From: an uncultured Chlorobiaceae bacterium | GTDB lineage: Bacteria; Bacteroidota; Chlorobiia; Chlorobiales; Chlorobiaceae | Direction of reading: 5' to 3' | NCBI GenBank assembly: GCA_903895195.1 | Contig: CAITSZ010000017.1 | Location: 1-64,000 of the forward strand | DNA: 64,000 bases | Shown here: piece by piece, positions 21,601-33,590 of the stretch | Layout: every line of letters begins with the position of its first letter | How positions within the stretch are numbered: position 1 is the first letter of the stretch | Translations under genes and position numbers: made by a program | Notes under the pieces: model-generated | Told to the model about the DNA's origin: nothing | What the model saw: only the letters and a program-made list of their open reading frames with translations | Database searches by the model: none

Positions 21601-23113
21601 CGCTCAGGGCGGTATTACTGAAACCGAGACCAAGGCATTCTATGATGGCCAGATCCAGTTCGAGGATATCAAAACCGTTGACCATACCGCTATAAACGAG
21701 GATGGGGTCGAAGAATTCCGGGTTATTGTTATCCAGAAAAATGGAAAAATCAATATTGCTGATCCCGATTCCGGTAAGATTCTTAAGCGTTATATTGTTC
21801 CGCACGGTGCGCACCTTAACTGCAAACATGGTGATCTTATCAAAAAAGATCAGATGATGTTCAGCAGTGAACCGAACAGCACACAGATTATAGCAGAACT
21901 GCCAGGTTTCATCAAGTTTGCTGACATCGAAAAAGGCGTTACATACAAGGAAGAGGTTGATCCTCAGACAGGGTTCTCCCAGCATACCATTATCAATTGG
22001 CGCTCAAAGCTTAGAGCTACCGAAACAAGAGAGCCAAGGCTGATCCTTATTGATGGAAATGGTGAAGTTAAAAAAACCTATCCAGTCCCGATCAAGACCA
22101 ATCTCTATGTTGAAGATGGTCAGAAGGTAACTCCTGGCGATATCATTGCCAAGGTGCCGAGAAATCTTGACCGTGTCGGCGGCGATATTACCGCCGGTCT
22201 TCCAAAGGTTACCGAGCTCTTTGAAGCCCGAATTCCTTCAGATCCAGCAATTGTTACTGAAATTGATGGTTATGTCAGTTTTGGTTCACAGCGCAGAAGC
22301 AGCAAAGAGATCAAGGTTAAAAATGATTTTGGCGAAGAAAAGGTTTATTACGTTCAGGTTGGAAAGCATGTCCTTGCCAATGAGGGTGATGAAGTTAAGG
22401 CTGGAGATGCTTTGACTGATGGTGCCATATCGCCTCAAGATATCCTGCGTATTCAGGGTCCGAATGCTGTGCAGCAGTATCTCGTCAATGAAATCCAGAA
22501 AGTTTACCAGATCAATGCCGGTGTCGAGATCAACGACAAGCATCTTGAGGTCATAGTTCGCCAGATGCTTCAGAAAGTCCGTATCGAAGAATCAGGCGAC
22601 ACCAACCTCCTGCCAGGTGATCTTATCGATCGGAGTGCATTTGTTGAGGCTAACAATGGTATTTCTGAAAAGGTGCGTATTACAGAGAAGGGGGATGCTC
22701 CTGCAAGAATTCAGGACAGTCAGCTTCACAAATTGCGCGATATTACCAAGCTGAATCGTGAGCTTCGCAAGAACACCAAAAATATGATTGCTTTCGAGCC
22801 AGCCCTGCAGGCAACCTCTCATCCTGTGCTCCTTGGCATTACAAGTGCTGCTCTTCAGACAGAGAGTGTTATATCTGCTGCATCCTTCCAGGAAACAACC
22901 AAGGTTCTTACTGATGCAGCTGTTGCAGGAAAGGTTGATTATCTTGCCGGTTTGAAAGAAAATGTGATTGTTGGAAAACTTATTCCAGCAGGAACCGGTC
23001 TCAAGAGATATAAGACAATCAAACTGACTGGTGAAGGACAGGACTCTTCAGTTGATAGTGAGAGCAAGATTGAAGATGCTCCGACAAGAGAGGGCTTTGC
23101 CAACGAACGTTAG
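18617..23113 (+). CDS. rpoC: DNA-directed RNA polymerase subunit beta prime
   Basis: About 1498 aa. The catalytic Mg2+ loop [12 protein letters not shown] is visible. The N-terminal zinc-binding Cys set ([19 protein letters not shown]) and the second zinc site ([11 protein letters not shown]-like, [13 protein letters not shown]) are present, as are the bridge-helix region and the trigger-loop region around [13 protein letters not shown]. The ORF track uses TTG 18611; ATG 18617, 6 nt after AGAGGAA, is the better start. Closes the secE-rpoC block, followed by a strong bidirectional terminator. Confidence 0.98.
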   Translation: MIFSQGASPLKGDFSRIKFSIASPESILAHSRGEVLKPETINYRTFKPERDGLMCEKIFGPTKDWECYCGKYKRVRYKGIICDRCGVEVTTKSVRRERMGHISLAVPVVHTWFFRSVPSKIGALLDLSTKELERIIYYEVYVVINPGEPGEKQGIKKLDRLTEEQYFQIITEFEDNQDLEDSDPDKFVAKMGGEAIHMLLKNIDLDSSAIHLRKVLKESNSEQKRADALKRLKVVEAFRKSYEPHKKTRKKPLGLFPEDELPEPYVYEGNKPEYMVMEVVPVIPPELRPLVPLEGGRFATSDLNDLYRRVIIRNNRLKKLIDIRAPEVILRNEKRMLQEAVDALFDNSRKANAVKTGESNRPLKSLSDSLKGKQGRFRQNLLGKRVDYSGRSVIVVGPELKLHECGLPKSMAIELFQPFVIRRLVDRGIAKSVKSAKKLIDKKDPIVWDVLEKVIDGRPVMLNRAPTLHRLGIQAFQPVLIEGKAIQIHPLVCTAFNADFDGDQMAVHIPLSQEAQLEASLLMLSSHNLILPQSGKPVTVPSQDMVLGMYFLTKSRVGDVGEGLIFYSPEDVLIAFNEQRVGLHAQIFVQYSGQVDQKFDPLRVLDTIVEPNSEKSIWLKAQIQKNKIVLTTVGRVIFNQNVPAEIGFINRVIDKKVAKELIGRLSSDVGNVETAKFLDNIKEVGFHYAMKGGLSVGLSDAIVPETKVKHIKNAQRESTKVVKEYNRGTLTDNERYNQIVDVWQKTSNIVAEESYQKLKKDRDGFNPLYMMLDSGARGSREQVRQLTGMRGLIARPQKSMSGQPGEIIENPIISNLKEGLTVLEYFISTHGARKGLSDTSLKTADAGYLTRRLHDVAQDVIVTIDDCGTTRGLYVHRNIEEETSGQIKFREKIKGRVAARDIYDTLNNKVIVSSGEIITEELAELIQETPGVEEAEIRSVLTCESKIGICSKCYGTNLSVHELVEIGEAVGVIAAQSIGEPGTQLTLRTFHQGGTAQGGITETETKAFYDGQIQFEDIKTVDHTAINEDGVEEFRVIVIQKNGKINIADPDSGKILKRYIVPHGAHLNCKHGDLIKKDQMMFSSEPNSTQIIAELPGFIKFADIEKGVTYKEEVDPQTGFSQHTIINWRSKLRATETREPRLILIDGNGEVKKTYPVPIKTNLYVEDGQKVTPGDIIAKVPRNLDRVGGDITAGLPKVTELFEARIPSDPAIVTEIDGYVSFGSQRRSSKEIKVKNDFGEEKVYYVQVGKHVLANEGDEVKAGDALTDGAISPQDILRIQGPNAVQQYLVNEIQKVYQINAGVEINDKHLEVIVRQMLQKVRIEESGDTNLLPGDLIDRSAFVEANNGISEKVRITEKGDAPARIQDSQLHKLRDITKLNRELRKNTKNMIAFEPALQATSHPVLLGITSAALQTESVISAASFQETTKVLTDAAVAGKVDYLAGLKENVIVGKLIPAGTGLKRYKTIKLTGEGQDSSVDSESKIEDAPTREGFANER

Positions 23114-23138
23114 TCGCGATAACAGGTTCAGATGAGAC

Positions 23139-23174
23139 AAAAAAAAAGGGAGATTTTAATCTCCCTTTTTTTTT
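23139..23174. terminator. Bidirectional terminator between rpoC and accC
   Basis: A9-GGGAGATT and AATCTCCC-T9 form a stem with A- and T-tracts on opposite sides, suited to the two convergent genes. Confidence 0.92.
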
Positions 23175-23176
23175 GT

Positions 23177-24520
23177 TTACTTCTTTTCGAACCTGAAGGA
23201 TTCGAGAAAACTCGTATCAAAATCACCGCTCTGAAAAACAGGAGAGTGCATAACCTGTTTGTGGAAAGGAATTGTAGTTTTTACTCCCACTACGATAAAT
23301 TCATCGAGCGCCCTTGACATCCTTGCGATAGCTTCCTCTCTTGAGTGAGCAGTAACGATAAGCTTGGCAATCATTGAGTCGTAGTTCGAAGGGACAACAT
23401 AGCTTGCGTAGGCATGCGAATCAACCCTGACACCGTGACCACCAGGTGTATGGAAAACCTGAAGCTGTCCTGGAGAAGGACGGAAAGAGTGCTCTGGATC
23501 TTCAGCATTAATCCGGCATTCAATTGAGTGACCTTTTGGAACAAAAGCTCTATCCTTGATTGATTCCCCTGCAGCAATAAGAATCTGTTCCTTAACGAGA
23601 TCTACATCATAGCGTTCTTCAGTAACCGGATGTTCTACCTGAATACGGGTATTCATTTCCATGAAGAAAAAATCCTTGTGCTTGTCGAGCAGAAACTCAA
23701 TGGTTCCAGCACCTTCATAGTTGATTGCCCTTGCAGCAGCTACAGCCGCATCACCCATTTTCTTTCTGAGCGCTTCATCAACGACCGGTGAAGGAGTTTC
23801 TTCAATGAGCTTCTGATGTCGTCTCTGGACAGTACAGTCACGTTCTCCGAGCTGGATTGTGTTTCCATGCTGGTCAGATAAAATCTGGATTTCAACATGG
23901 CGTGGATTTTCGAGATACTTCTCAATATAAACGCCACTGTTGCCGAATGATTGCTCAGCCTCGCTCCGCGCTGTGTTCAGGGCTTTCTCCATTTGGCTAT
24001 CCTCTGTCACTACCCGCATTCCCTTTCCTCCGCCACCAGCAGTTGGCTTGATAATTACGGGGTAACCGGTTCGTTTAGCTGTTTCGATTGCCTGCTGCAG
24101 ATCGGTAACCAGCCCGGGGCTGCCCGGAACGACAGGAACGCCAGCAAATATCATTGTCGATTTTGCCGTGTTTTTGTCGCCCATCTGGTTGATCATTGTG
24201 GCTGTAGGTCCGATAAACTTGATATTTACTGAGGCGCAAACTTCAGCGAAATCAGCGTTTTCTGCAAGAAAACCGTAGCCAGGATGAATCGCATCAGCAT
24301 TCGTTACCTCTGCGGCAGCGATGATACGAGGAATGTTCAGATAACTCTCTCTTGATAAAGCCGGTCCTATACAGACAGCTTCATCGGCGTATTTGACATG
24401 CATTGACTCAGCATCAACTGTCGAATAGACAGCGACAGTACTGATTCCCATTTCGCGGCAGGTCTGCATAATACGCAAGGCAATTTCGCCGCGATTTGCA
24501 ACAAGTATTTTCTTAAACAA
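23177..24520 (-). CDS. accC: Acetyl-CoA carboxylase biotin carboxylase subunit
   Basis: A 447-aa ATP-grasp enzyme that carboxylates the biotin on AccB, the first half-reaction of fatty-acid synthesis. Visible are the N-terminal [17 protein letters not shown]-binding [22 protein letters not shown]-type [13 protein letters not shown], and catalytic [15 protein letters not shown]. It lies 18 nt downstream of accB on the same strand. Confidence 0.97.
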   Translation of the reverse strand: MFKKILVANRGEIALRIMQTCREMGISTVAVYSTVDAESMHVKYADEAVCIGPALSRESYLNIPRIIAAAEVTNADAIHPGYGFLAENADFAEVCASVNIKFIGPTATMINQMGDKNTAKSTMIFAGVPVVPGSPGLVTDLQQAIETAKRTGYPVIIKPTAGGGGKGMRVVTEDSQMEKALNTARSEAEQSFGNSGVYIEKYLENPRHVEIQILSDQHGNTIQLGERDCTVQRRHQKLIEETPSPVVDEALRKKMGDAAVAAARAINYEGAGTIEFLLDKHKDFFFMEMNTRIQVEHPVTEERYDVDLVKEQILIAAGESIKDRAFVPKGHSIECRINAEDPEHSFRPSPGQLQVFHTPGGHGVRVDSHAYASYVVPSNYDSMIAKLIVTAHSREEAIARMSRALDEFIVVGVKTTIPFHKQVMHSPVFQSGDFDTSFLESFRFEKK

Positions 24521-24538
24521 TGTATTTGTGATGAATGT

Positions 24539-25003
24539 TTATGGTTTAATCCGGAACAGGGGCTGATCATATTCTACCGCCTGTCCATTTTCAACAAGAA
24601 TTTCAACGATTGTACCGGAAACTTCAGCTTCAATTTCGTTCATGAGTTTCATGGCTTCAATAATACAGAGAACATCACCTTTCTTTATAGTGTCATTGAC
24701 CGAAACGAAAGGTGGAGCATCCGGAGATGAAGACTGGTAGAATGTCCCGACAATAGGAGAGCGGGATTCAATCAGGCCAGGTATTGACTCATCTTTTAGA
24801 GCAGCCGGAGCGCTGTTTAAAGTCGGGGATGCTGCAATCGGTGAAGGCTCTGCAACTGGCGTCGCACTTGGCAGGGAAATCACCGTTGCCGCAGAAGCAC
24901 GTCGCAGTGTAATTTTAAAACCTCCCTCCTCCTCGATGATGGTTTCCTGAAGATCCGAGCTATCGACAATGTCGATAAGCTGTTTAATTTCGTTAAAATT
25001 CAT
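24539..25003 (-). CDS. accB: Acetyl-CoA carboxylase biotin carboxyl carrier protein
   Basis: A 154-aa BCCP: an N-terminal dimerisation segment ([19 protein letters not shown]), an Ala/Pro/Ser linker, and a C-terminal biotinyl domain with the biotinylated Lys in EAMKLMNE. It acts with AccC downstream and AccA, encoded about 1.2 kb away on the other strand; accD is not in this window. Confidence 0.97.
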   Translation of the reverse strand: MNFNEIKQLIDIVDSSDLQETIIEEEGGFKITLRRASAATVISLPSATPVAEPSPIAASPTLNSAPAALKDESIPGLIESRSPIVGTFYQSSSPDAPPFVSVNDTIKKGDVLCIIEAMKLMNEIEAEVSGTIVEILVENGQAVEYDQPLFRIKP

Positions 25004-25058
25004 GATGATATTACTTAAGTTTAAAACACTCGTCCTGATCTATCGCCCAAGAAGATAA

Positions 25059-25625
25059 TTACTTTTTAACTCTTTCAATATACTCTCCGGTGCGGGTGTC
25101 GACACGAATAACGCTTCCCGTCTGAATAAACATGGGTACGTTGACCTCTGCACCAGTTTCCACTACCGCTGGTTTTGTTCCACTTGTTGCCCTGTCATCC
25201 TTTAATGCAGGACTGGTTTCTGTGACCTCAACCTCAACAAATATAGGAAGTTCGACCCCAAGAATAGAGCCGTCATCAGAGAAAACAATAGTGACTATAA
25301 TGCCATCCTTCACAAAACGTGATGAAGAGCCAATCGAAACCTCAGGGACATTGATCTGGTCAAAGGTATCGTTATCCATCATCACAAAATCAGTGCTGTC
25401 TCTATAAAGATACTGGTACTGTTTTCTCTCTGTGACGATAACATCAACGGATTCGGTTGCGCTGAAGCGATATTCGACATTTCTGCCGGACTTCAGGTTC
25501 CTCATGTTTGCCTGATAAAAGGCTCTCAGATTTCCGGGAGTACGGTGAATAAGACTCTCTATACTATGCGGCTCGCCTTTAAAACGGATAATTGAACCTT
25601 TTGAAACATTGCTGATGGAAATCAT
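25059..25625 (-). CDS. efp: Translation elongation factor P
   Basis: A 188-aa three-domain EF-P that relieves ribosome stalling at polyproline. The tip loop of domain I reads RTPGNLRAF, where E. coli has KPGKGQAF. Asn32 therefore occupies the position of the modifiable Lys34, and an Arg follows at residue 34. The C-terminal domain ([25 protein letters not shown]) is conserved. From memory, Chlorobaculum EF-P shares this tip, so it is probably a group trait and not a mutation. First gene of a likely efp-accB-accC operon, with a candidate promoter 56 nt upstream. Confidence 0.96.
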   Translation of the reverse strand: MISISNVSKGSIIRFKGEPHSIESLIHRTPGNLRAFYQANMRNLKSGRNVEYRFSATESVDVIVTERKQYQYLYRDSTDFVMMDNDTFDQINVPEVSIGSSSRFVKDGIIVTIVFSDDGSILGVELPIFVEVEVTETSPALKDDRATSGTKPAVVETGAEVNVPMFIQTGSVIRVDTRTGEYIERVKK

Positions 25626-25680
25626 AAACAGGAAAAAATTTGTCTTGTGCGTTTTGTTTCTTTATATCCAAATGAACTTA

Positions 25681-25708
25681 AATATAACACAGTGCCGGAC
25701 GAATACAA
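25681..25708 (-). promoter_or_regulatory. Candidate sigma70 promoter for efp-accB-accC
   Basis: On the minus strand, TTGTAT, a 16-nt spacer and TATATT, about 56 nt upstream of the efp ATG. The two hexamers and spacer length match those of the candidate tRNA-cluster promoter at 10973. Confidence 0.45.
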
Positions 25709-25837
25709 ACCGCCAGATCGAGCAAAGCGGGATAATGCTAAAAAGCCATTGCATGTTTGTGAAGTACTGTTTAAATTCATTGAATTAACAAGGGTAAAAA
25801 ACGTTGGTTTTATCTTCAACAATAATAAACATGCCAT

Positions 25838-26113
25838 ATGTCAAAAGCTGAATTAGTAGAGAAAATTGCCGAGCAGGCCAAGCTGACAAAAGTTGATGCC
25901 GAGCGTGCTGTAAATGCTTTTATCAATGTAGTATCAGCCTCATTGAAAGCCGGAGATGATGTAACTCTTGTTGGCTTCGGAACGTTTACCACTGGCGATA
26001 GAGCGGAAAGACAAGGCCGGAACCCTCAGACTGGTGCTGTTATTACAATTGCGGCGAAAAAAGTGGTTAAGTTCAAGCCCGGAAAAGCCTTGAAGGAAGA
26101 GGTCGCTGGTTGA
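25838..26113 (+). CDS. HU/IHF family DNA-binding protein
   Basis: A 91-aa nucleoid protein with the N-terminal dimerising helices ([23 protein letters not shown]) and the HU signature [21 protein letters not shown] with the arm Pro. It binds and bends DNA without strong sequence preference. Monocistronic, divergent from efp and closed by its own terminator. Confidence 0.96.
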   Translation: MSKAELVEKIAEQAKLTKVDAERAVNAFINVVSASLKAGDDVTLVGFGTFTTGDRAERQGRNPQTGAVITIAAKKVVKFKPGKALKEEVAG

Positions 26114-26144
26114 TCCTTGTCGTTTGATTTTTATTACTATTTTT

Positions 26145-26182
26145 AAAGTCCATCACCGGCAACTGCTTGATGGACTTTTTTT
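26145..26182 (+). terminator. Terminator after the HU gene
   Basis: AAAGTCCATCA and TGATGGACTTT form an 11-bp stem with a 12-nt loop, followed by T7. It overlaps the first codons of the over-extended accA ORF, which argues for the internal accA start. Confidence 0.9.
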
Positions 26183-26202
26183 ATCATTTATACTGCTGCA
26201 TT

Positions 26203-27210
26203 ATGGCCACGAAAGTTGTCCTTGATTTTGAGAAGCCTCTTTTTGAGCTTGAAGCCAAACTCAATGAAATGCGATTGCTTCTCCGGAGCAGCACAAGGGA
26301 GCAGGCCCCTTCTGAGAGTGAAGCGCTCGGTCATGACATTGAGACTCTTGAGCTGAAGGTTGATGCGCTCCGTCGTTCGATCTATAAAAATCTTACCAGG
26401 TGGCAGAAAGTGCAGCTTGCGCGCCATCCGGAACGACCGTTTACGCTCGATTATATTTATATGATGACCAAAGAGTTTGTCGAACTTGCTGGTGACCGGC
26501 ATTTCAGTGATGATAAAGCGATCGTTGGAGGGTTTGCCCGCATCGAAGAGAGTGCATCCGGTTTTTCACAACCGGTCATGATCATTGGTCATCAGAAAGG
26601 TCGTGATACAAAATCAAATCTTTACAGGAATTTTGGTATGGCACAGCCTGAGGGATATCGAAAGGCGCTGCGTTTAATGAAACTCGCCGAAAAATTCCGT
26701 AAGCCTGTCATTACCCTGATTGATACTCCCGGCGCATTTCCCGGTATAGAAGCTGAAGAGCGTGGACAGGCAGAGGCAATTGCCAGGAACTTATTTGAAA
26801 TGGCAAAGTTGACTGTTCCGGTAATCTGTGTCATTATCGGTGAAGGCGCAAGTGGCGGAGCGATTGGCCTCGGTGTAGGCGACAGGATTATCATGGCTGA
26901 AAACAGCTGGTATTCAGTGATTTCTCCTGAAAGCTGTTCTTCCATTCTCTGGAGAAGCTGGAACTATAAAGAACAGGCGGCTGAGGCGTTGCAGCTAACA
27001 GCAGATGATCTTCTTGCTCAGGGTATTATCGACAGAATTATTCCTGAACCGCTTGGAGGAGCTCATACTGACCCTGATGCAATGGCAGCAACAGTAAAGG
27101 GGATATTGATTGAGGAGCTTAAAGCGCTCTTGCCCAGAGATCCGGTAGATCTCGTTCATGACCGTATAGAAAAGTTTTCTTCCATGGGCGTCTGGAAAGA
27201 AGAGGTATAA
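26203..27210 (+). CDS. accA: Acetyl-CoA carboxylase carboxyltransferase subunit alpha
   Basis: A 335-aa AccA that, with AccD, transfers the carboxyl group from biotin to acetyl-CoA. Visible are the N-terminal coiled-coil segment ([17 protein letters not shown]) and the crotonase-like core with [16 protein letters not shown] and [15 protein letters not shown]. The ORF track start at 26167 lies inside the HU terminator, so the Met at residue 13 of that ORF (26203) is used; it begins with the family's normal N terminus. Confidence 0.96.
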   Translation: MATKVVLDFEKPLFELEAKLNEMRLLLRSSTREQAPSESEALGHDIETLELKVDALRRSIYKNLTRWQKVQLARHPERPFTLDYIYMMTKEFVELAGDRHFSDDKAIVGGFARIEESASGFSQPVMIIGHQKGRDTKSNLYRNFGMAQPEGYRKALRLMKLAEKFRKPVITLIDTPGAFPGIEAEERGQAEAIARNLFEMAKLTVPVICVIIGEGASGGAIGLGVGDRIIMAENSWYSVISPESCSSILWRSWNYKEQAAEALQLTADDLLAQGIIDRIIPEPLGGAHTDPDAMAATVKGILIEELKALLPRDPVDLVHDRIEKFSSMGVWKEEV

Positions 27211-27216
27211 ACACAT

Positions 27217-27248
27217 AAAAAAAGCCTGCTTAAAAGCAGGCTTTTTTT
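27217..27248. terminator. Bidirectional terminator between accA and korB
   Basis: AAAAAAAGCCTGCT and AGCAGGCTTTTTTT surround a short TAAA loop, serving both convergent genes. Confidence 0.92.
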
Positions 27249-27267
27249 ATGCTAAGATATTGTTGCT

Positions 27268-28314
27268 TTATTTGATGACGTAGGAGCTCTCCCCCTTGAG
27301 CAGCTCTTCAAGCGTCGCAATTCCATTTTTCTGGGCTTCACGGATCTGTTCGGTCAAAGCGTCTTCATAGGTTACCCGTTCTTCAGCATAAAATATCCCG
27401 AACGGTCTTGGGAGAACCTCATCCGATTTTTCACGAACATCAGCAAAGCGGGCAAGAATGGAAGCCTTGTTGATATCAGCCTCATTATGAACCCAAAGAT
27501 CAGAAGCTGAAAGTCCCTCTTTGTTGATATCTACAACTACCGGCGTAAATCCATCAAGGCGTATACCCTTGTTTTTCTCTTTTCCAAAGACAAGTGGTTT
27601 GCCCTGTTCAAGATAGACGGTATTATCTGCTTTATTGTCGGGAGTGGCAAATGCTTCGAAAGCAGAGTTGTTGAAAATGGGGCAGTTCTGGTAAATTTCC
27701 ACAAGAGATGTTCCCCTATGCAGAGCTGCGCGTTTCAGTATAGAACGCAGATATTTGCCATCACGGTCAAAAGCTCTCGCAAAGAAAGATCCTCCCGAGC
27801 CAATTGTCAAAGCTGCCGTATTGAATGGCTGATCGATAACACCGGAGGGAGAAGTAACGGTTCTTAACCCGATTTTGGAAGTAGGTGAATACTGACCTTT
27901 AGTGAGTCCGTAAATTTCATTGTTGAAAAGAACAACGTTCAAGTCCGGATTTCTTCTAAGGGTATGAATGAAATGATTGCCGCCAATCGATAACGCATCG
28001 CCATCTCCAGTTGCAACCCAGACACTCAGTTCAGGTCGTGATACTTTCAGTCCTGTTGCCATTGGCAGAGCTCTGCCATGAATACCATGAACTCCGTACG
28101 TTGCCATATAATAGGGGAGACGCGATGAGCAGCCTATCCCTGAAACAATTACGACGTTTTCCGGTGCAACGTCAAGTTCAGGCATAACGTTTTTAAGCTG
28201 TTGCAGTATGGCATGATCGCCACAGCCGGGACACCATTTTGCCTCCTGGTCCGAAGCAAAATCCTTGGCAGTACGCACCGGTGAAGCTATGATTGTTGTA
28301 TCGTTATCAGTCAT
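27268..28314 (-). CDS. korB: 2-oxoglutarate:ferredoxin oxidoreductase subunit beta
   Basis: A 348-aa thiamine-diphosphate subunit. With KorA it carboxylates succinyl-CoA to 2-oxoglutarate using reduced ferredoxin, a key CO2-fixing step of the reverse TCA cycle. Visible are [13 protein letters not shown] near residue 28, and the ThDP/Mg motif [15 protein letters not shown] with [11 protein letters not shown]. The start is 2 nt beyond the korA stop codon, and its Shine-Dalgarno (AAGGAG) lies within the end of korA, so translation is probably coupled. Confidence 0.95.
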   Translation of the reverse strand: MTDNDTTIIASPVRTAKDFASDQEAKWCPGCGDHAILQQLKNVMPELDVAPENVVIVSGIGCSSRLPYYMATYGVHGIHGRALPMATGLKVSRPELSVWVATGDGDALSIGGNHFIHTLRRNPDLNVVLFNNEIYGLTKGQYSPTSKIGLRTVTSPSGVIDQPFNTAALTIGSGGSFFARAFDRDGKYLRSILKRAALHRGTSLVEIYQNCPIFNNSAFEAFATPDNKADNTVYLEQGKPLVFGKEKNKGIRLDGFTPVVVDINKEGLSASDLWVHNEADINKASILARFADVREKSDEVLPRPFGIFYAEERVTYEDALTEQIREAQKNGIATLEELLKGESSYVIK

Positions 28315-28316
28315 TA

Positions 28317-30197
28317 TTAAATCTCCTTGATAAGGTCAGTGATTTTAGCCAGAATTTCCATTTCATTGAACGGCACACCCTGTACCTTGCTGTATCCGAC
28401 AGGAGCAATCAAGAAGGTATCACGGATAAGATGGATAAGCTGTCCGCTGTTCATCTCGGGTATCAGCACTTTTTTATAGTTGCCGAGAATCGTTCCAAGG
28501 TTTTTAGGGAACGGATGGATATAACGGAGATGTGCATGAGCAACACTGTATCCCTCTTCAAGAGCCTGCTCCACGGCGGTTTTAATGGCACCGTATGATG
28601 ATCCCCATCCGAGGACAAGCAGATCACCTTTTTGTGGTCCGTTGTCTATGCTTTGAAGCGGAATACTGTCAGCAATACGTGCTATTTTTTCAGCTCGAAT
28701 CTTTGTCATCAATTCATGATTTTCCGGGTCATGTGATACATTTCCGGTCTCATTCTGCTTTTCAAGCCCGCCGATGCGGTGTTCGAGGCCTTTTGTTCCG
28801 GGGATAGCCCATGACCGGACCTGGCGATCGTCACGCTTGTAGGGTAGATATGGCGGATCTTCAGGTTTTCTTGCAGGTTGAAATCTGGGCTTTATTTCAG
28901 CAAGATTATCAGGACTTTCCACCTCCCATGGCTCTGAGCTAAGAGCGAGATAGCCGTCAGAAAGACAGATTACCGGAGTCATGTGTTCTATCGCAATTCT
29001 TGCGGCTTCGTATGTGGTATAGAAGCAGTCGACAGGAGAGCGTGCAGCGATAACCGGCATAGGGGCTTCTCCATGTCTTCCATACATAGCCATGAAGAGA
29101 TCTGATTGTTCAGGTTTTGTTGGAAGTCCTGTTGACGGACCGCCACGCTGAACATTGATAATAACGAGAGGCACTTCAAGGATGACAGCGAGTCCGAGTG
29201 CTTCTGTTTTAAGGGCAAGTCCAGGGCCTGAAGTGTTGGTGGCCGCAAGTGCACCCCCATATGCAGCACCAATGCTGCTGACTATTCCAGCAATTTCGTC
29301 TTCAGCCTGAAAGGTTTTGACGCCATATTTTTTCTTTTTCGCCAGTGTCTGCAGTATCTCAGTAGCCGGGGTTATAGGGTATGAACCCAAAAAGAGTTCA
29401 AGACCGGCTTTTTTTGATGCAGCTGTAAGAGCGATTGCACATGCTTCATTACCCGTGACACGGCGGTAAGTGCCATGCTGTTTTTGCGGAGCAATATCGA
29501 AGCGCCCAAGATTTGCAAAGAGTTCGGTTTCATCGCCAAAGAAATATCCGGCCTTCATCGCTTTGATGTTTGCTTCGGCCATCTGGATATTTTTCTGAAA
29601 CTTGGTGTGCAATGTTTCAATTGTTCCTTCAAGCGGAAGGGTGTAAAGCCAGTAGAGCAGCCCTAAAACAAACATGTTTTTACACCGGTCGACCTCTTTA
29701 CTGCTTAGTCCGCTCTCTTTGAGTGCTTCACGGGTAAACTGCAATACAGGGACTGGAAAGACGATATAGTTATCCAGAGTGCCGTCTTCAAGCGGGTTTG
29801 CACCTGCAGGATAGCCGGCAAGCTTTAAATTTTTCTCATCGAAACCCTCGGTGCCGGCAATAATGATACCGCCACGGTGAAGGTCTTTAAGATTTGCCTT
29901 AAGTGCAGCCGAGTTCATGGCGACCATGACATCAAATCGTGCTCCCGGGGTATAGACAGGCTTGCTGCTGAACTGGAGCTGAAACCCTGATACACCTGCA
30001 ATGGTCCCTGCAGGGGCTCTTATCTCTGAAGGAAAATTAGGGAATGTATTCAGCTCGGATCCGTGAACCGCAACGGTATTGGCGAATTGGGTACCGGTCA
30101 GCTGCATCCCGTCACCTGAATCTCCCGCAAAAAGCACAGACACGCTGGTTTTCGCCGTTACATTGACCTGTCGGGTCGTCTTGTTGGTATCAGTCAT
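28317..30197 (-). CDS. korA: 2-oxoglutarate:ferredoxin oxidoreductase subunit alpha (gamma-alpha fusion)
   Basis: A 626-aa fused subunit. The N-terminal about 200 residues are the gamma domain ([17 protein letters not shown]), followed by the alpha pyrimidine-binding domain ([62 protein letters not shown]) and the C-terminal transketolase-like domain. No ferredoxin domain is fused, so electrons come from separate ferredoxin reduced by the P840 centre. ATG with AGGGACA upstream. Confidence 0.95.
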   Translation of the reverse strand: MTDTNKTTRQVNVTAKTSVSVLFAGDSGDGMQLTGTQFANTVAVHGSELNTFPNFPSEIRAPAGTIAGVSGFQLQFSSKPVYTPGARFDVMVAMNSAALKANLKDLHRGGIIIAGTEGFDEKNLKLAGYPAGANPLEDGTLDNYIVFPVPVLQFTREALKESGLSSKEVDRCKNMFVLGLLYWLYTLPLEGTIETLHTKFQKNIQMAEANIKAMKAGYFFGDETELFANLGRFDIAPQKQHGTYRRVTGNEACAIALTAASKKAGLELFLGSYPITPATEILQTLAKKKKYGVKTFQAEDEIAGIVSSIGAAYGGALAATNTSGPGLALKTEALGLAVILEVPLVIINVQRGGPSTGLPTKPEQSDLFMAMYGRHGEAPMPVIAARSPVDCFYTTYEAARIAIEHMTPVICLSDGYLALSSEPWEVESPDNLAEIKPRFQPARKPEDPPYLPYKRDDRQVRSWAIPGTKGLEHRIGGLEKQNETGNVSHDPENHELMTKIRAEKIARIADSIPLQSIDNGPQKGDLLVLGWGSSYGAIKTAVEQALEEGYSVAHAHLRYIHPFPKNLGTILGNYKKVLIPEMNSGQLIHLIRDTFLIAPVGYSKVQGVPFNEMEILAKITDLIKEI

Positions 30198-30407
30198 TGT
30201 CCCTGATTAATTACTTTTCAAAGTTAGTAAACAGCAATAAAATCCCCGTGTCAATGAACATCATAGCACGGAAGTCATTGATCTGCTATCTGGTGAAATG
30301 TATTATTGGTGGGTAAAGTAGAGGGCAAACTCCTATAAGCACAGTCCTCTGCAATAAAATAAATATAAAGTATGCTTAGGGTTAAAACAAATTTTTGACT
30401 GTTCTAT

Positions 30408-30665
30408 CTAAGAATTCTTTGCAATAACGATGTTGTTTTTTGTCAGATATTCCTGCCATTCCTGCTCTTCCCTGATTGGGCAATCAAAGGATAAATCACA
30501 GAAATCACAGCGTTGCATGCCGTACATCTGTTCCATCCAGCAACCTGTGGCACTTTTTTGCACTTCATTGACATGGTTGGGATTATTTTTCATTATTCTT
30601 GATGAAATCTCCATCAATTCCATAACCCCTTCTCTCCGTTTCTGATTTTCCACTCCCCAACTCAT
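30408..30665 (-). CDS. Small Cys-containing hypothetical protein
   Basis: An 85-aa product I do not recognise. It has four Cys, C42 and the cluster CDFCDLSFDC (C53, C56, C62), suggesting a bound metal, and ends with a charged tail. The ORF is open upstream to 30983, but that would overlap the alaS start. The ATG at 30665 has AGGA about 8 nt upstream and is preferred. It lies between korA and alaS as an isolated minus-strand gene. The reading frame is short, so the call stays moderate. Confidence 0.5.
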   Translation of the reverse strand: MSWGVENQKRREGVMELMEISSRIMKNNPNHVNEVQKSATGCWMEQMYGMQRCDFCDLSFDCPIREEQEWQEYLTKNNIVIAKNS

Positions 30666-30914
30666 AACAGTGTTCCTGTTTTTAATGGAAAAATAGACGG
30701 GCAATCTTACCCGAACCATAACGCTCCAATATAATTCTTTTTTAAAAAGAACATACTTCCTCGCCCGCCTCGGTTGCGCCTCAATAGATAGTGTCAGGCT
30801 TGAATGAAAGGGGATAAAATTAAGTTGGCAACAAGCCTGAAAAAAGAGTAACTTTGGGGCCGTAAGAGGCACCTCTTCTGAAGGTAACGCCATGATTGAA
30901 AGCACTGAAACAAG

Positions 30915-33590
30915 ATGAAAATCTCTATGAAATCCCGGGAAATCAGACAATCTTTTTTGGATTATTTTGCTGAAAAAGGTCATACAATAGTTCGTTCAGC
31001 GCCGGTTATTCCGGCTGATGACCCAACCCTGCTCTTTACAAATGCAGGGATGAACCAGTTTAAGGATGTTTTTTTAGATAAAGGCACAAGGCCTTATGTG
31101 AGGGCAGCAGATACACAAAAATGCATCAGGGCATCGGGCAAGCATAATGATCTGGAGGATGTCGGCAGGGACACCTACCACCATACTTTTTTTGAAATGC
31201 TGGGCAACTGGTCTTTTGGTGATTACTACAAAGTTGAAGCCATAACCTGGGCGTGGGAACTCCTTACGGAAGTATGGTCTTTGCCGAAAGAGCGTCTTTA
31301 CGCAACAGTCTTTCGTGATGATGACGAGAGCTTTCAGATATGGCAGAAGCATACTGATATTAACCCGGAGCATATCATACGTTTCGGTGAAAAAGATAAT
31401 TTCTGGGAGATGGGAGAAACAGGTCCATGCGGGCCATGTTCTGAAATTCATATCGATCTAACTGAGGATGGTTCCGGCCGGAGTCTCGTCAATGTCGGCG
31501 ATTACCGTGTCATAGAACTGTGGAATCTTGTTTTCATCCAGTATAATCGCCAGAGTGACGGGCGCCTTGAGCCGCTTCCAAAGAAACATGTTGATACCGG
31601 CATGGGGTTTGAGAGGGTGGCCGCTGTTATGCAGGGTAAAGGCTCAAACTACGATACTGACGTTTTCAAGCCCCTTTTCGACCGTATCACCGAAATAACC
31701 GGTGTCGCTTATAAAGCCTCAATGGATGATCCCCTTGACATTGCCATGAGGGTTATAGCTGATCATGCACGTACCCTGACTTTTGCGCTTTCAGATGGGG
31801 CCATGCCCTCCAACGAGGGACGTGGTTACGTGCTTCGCCGCATTCTCCGTCGAGCTCTGAGATATTCAAAAAATCTTGGTTATAACGAACCGATTCTTCA
31901 TCAGCTTGTCGGTACGATTGCCGAATCGATGGGCGATGTTTTTCCAGAGTTAAAGAAGCAGCAGGATACAGTCAGAAAAATCATAAAGGCAGAAGAGAAT
32001 AGCTTTATTGTGACCCTTGACCGCGGGATAGAAATATTCAACGATGTCATCGAGCAAGTACGTTCAGAGAGCGGGAATACCATTAATGGCCAGGATGCCT
32101 TCAAGCTTTATGACACCTACGGTTTTCCTTTCGATCTGACCCGTCTTATGGCAGCTGATGTTGGGTTTCAGGTAGACGGTGAGGGCTTTGAGCATGCTAT
32201 GCAGCAGCAGAAAACCAGGGCAAGAACCGATCGCAAGGAAAAACAGCATGTTGATGATGATGGAACCGAGTGGCTTTGGTTCAGTGACGTGCATCGTTCC
32301 CTTTTTACCGGTTACGATCAGCTTGGAACGCCGGTCATCATCAGCGGAGTCAAGCATGTCAAAGGAAAACTGTTTGTCATGCTCGATCAGACACCATTCT
32401 ATGCTGAAAGCGGTGGTCAGGTTGGAGACAGAGGCTGGATAGAGACCGCCAGTTATCGCCTGCAGGTGACTGACGCTATAAAGGATGGCGATGCCATTAT
32501 CCATGTCATAAGCACTGTTTTCGACAAAATTCTCGATACCGCCATCAGCCCTGACGATCTGACTATTGATAGCCGCCAATTATCAGCTGAGGCCTCTGTG
32601 GACCGGCATGTTCGATTGGATACCGAAAGAAATCATACTGCAACGCATCTGCTCCATGGTGCACTTCGCAGAATATTGGGACAGCATGTTCAGCAGAAAG
32701 GGTCGTTTGTCAATGCCGAAAGACTCCGTTTTGATTTCAGTCACTTTTCCAGACTCACGGATGCTGAACTGCTGGAGGTCGAAGCCGAGGTAAACGAACA
32801 GATCAGAACGTCTGAACCTGTGATCAAGCACGCCGACGTTCCTTATGAAGAGGCGATTGCTAAGGGTGCGCTTGCATTTTTTGGTGACAAGTATGCCGAC
32901 AACGTCAGAGTGGTTGAAGTTCCCGGTATTTCAGTGGAGCTGTGTGGCGGAACCCATGTTGATAATATCGGCAGGATCGGACTCTTTAAAATTATCAGTG
33001 AATCCTCTGTTGCTTCAGGTGTCCGGCGTATTGAGGCGTTGACAGGAAAAGCTGCAGAAACGCTCTTGTGGAATGAGTATCGCGAACTGCAGCAGATTCG
33101 TCATCTCCTTAAAGCAAAAGGGGATGAGTCGCCCTCAGAGAAGGTTTCCGAATTGATGGAGGGAAAAAAAGAGCTCGAAAAGCAGCTTCAGGATGGAAAG
33201 CTTGCCTCGCTTCTCAGCACACTTGCAGCACAACTTCACGCCTCTCCTGATATCTGCGGTTGCCGGGTCATGACAAAAGTTGTCGAAGAGGTGGATGCCG
33301 ATACACTCCGACAGGCCGCTCTTGCCCTGCGCGACCTCCTGCCTTTTTCCGCAGTCCTGCTCTGCAGTGTTGAAGATGGAAAAGTATCGCTTGTCAGCTT
33401 TGCTTCCGACAAGGCCGTCAAGGAACTCGGTCTCGATGCCGGAAAACTTATTCGCGAGGCGGCTCAAAGCGTTCAGGGTGGCGGCGGAGGCAAGCCCGAG
33501 TTTGCAACTGCCGGTGGCAAGAACCCCGCAGGAATCCTCGGAGCTCTGGAAGCCTATGCCGTCTCGGTCAAGAGTGCGTTGCAGGGATGA
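30915..33590 (+). CDS. alaS: Alanyl-tRNA synthetase
   Basis: An 891-aa class II synthetase. The N-terminal aminoacylation domain shows [15 protein letters not shown] and [22 protein letters not shown]. The editing domain has the zinc/catalytic motifs [11 protein letters not shown] and CGGTHV, and the C-terminal C-Ala domain has the Gly-rich [16 protein letters not shown]. The start may be ATG 30915 or 30927 ([10 protein letters not shown]); both precede the conserved domain. Confidence 0.97.
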   Translation: MKISMKSREIRQSFLDYFAEKGHTIVRSAPVIPADDPTLLFTNAGMNQFKDVFLDKGTRPYVRAADTQKCIRASGKHNDLEDVGRDTYHHTFFEMLGNWSFGDYYKVEAITWAWELLTEVWSLPKERLYATVFRDDDESFQIWQKHTDINPEHIIRFGEKDNFWEMGETGPCGPCSEIHIDLTEDGSGRSLVNVGDYRVIELWNLVFIQYNRQSDGRLEPLPKKHVDTGMGFERVAAVMQGKGSNYDTDVFKPLFDRITEITGVAYKASMDDPLDIAMRVIADHARTLTFALSDGAMPSNEGRGYVLRRILRRALRYSKNLGYNEPILHQLVGTIAESMGDVFPELKKQQDTVRKIIKAEENSFIVTLDRGIEIFNDVIEQVRSESGNTINGQDAFKLYDTYGFPFDLTRLMAADVGFQVDGEGFEHAMQQQKTRARTDRKEKQHVDDDGTEWLWFSDVHRSLFTGYDQLGTPVIISGVKHVKGKLFVMLDQTPFYAESGGQVGDRGWIETASYRLQVTDAIKDGDAIIHVISTVFDKILDTAISPDDLTIDSRQLSAEASVDRHVRLDTERNHTATHLLHGALRRILGQHVQQKGSFVNAERLRFDFSHFSRLTDAELLEVEAEVNEQIRTSEPVIKHADVPYEEAIAKGALAFFGDKYADNVRVVEVPGISVELCGGTHVDNIGRIGLFKIISESSVASGVRRIEALTGKAAETLLWNEYRELQQIRHLLKAKGDESPSEKVSELMEGKKELEKQLQDGKLASLLSTLAAQLHASPDICGCRVMTKVVEEVDADTLRQAALALRDLLPFSAVLLCSVEDGKVSLVSFASDKAVKELGLDAGKLIREAAQSVQGGGGGKPEFATAGGKNPAGILGALEAYAVSVKSALQG

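Noticed and set aside
25647-25856. 69-aa plus-strand ORF upstream of the HU gene
   Set aside because: It overlaps the HU start in another frame and the candidate efp promoter, and has no recognisable family.
30666-30983. N-terminal 106-residue extension of the small Cys protein
   Set aside because: It would overlap the alaS start and its composition looks non-coding; the ATG at 30665 has a ribosome site.
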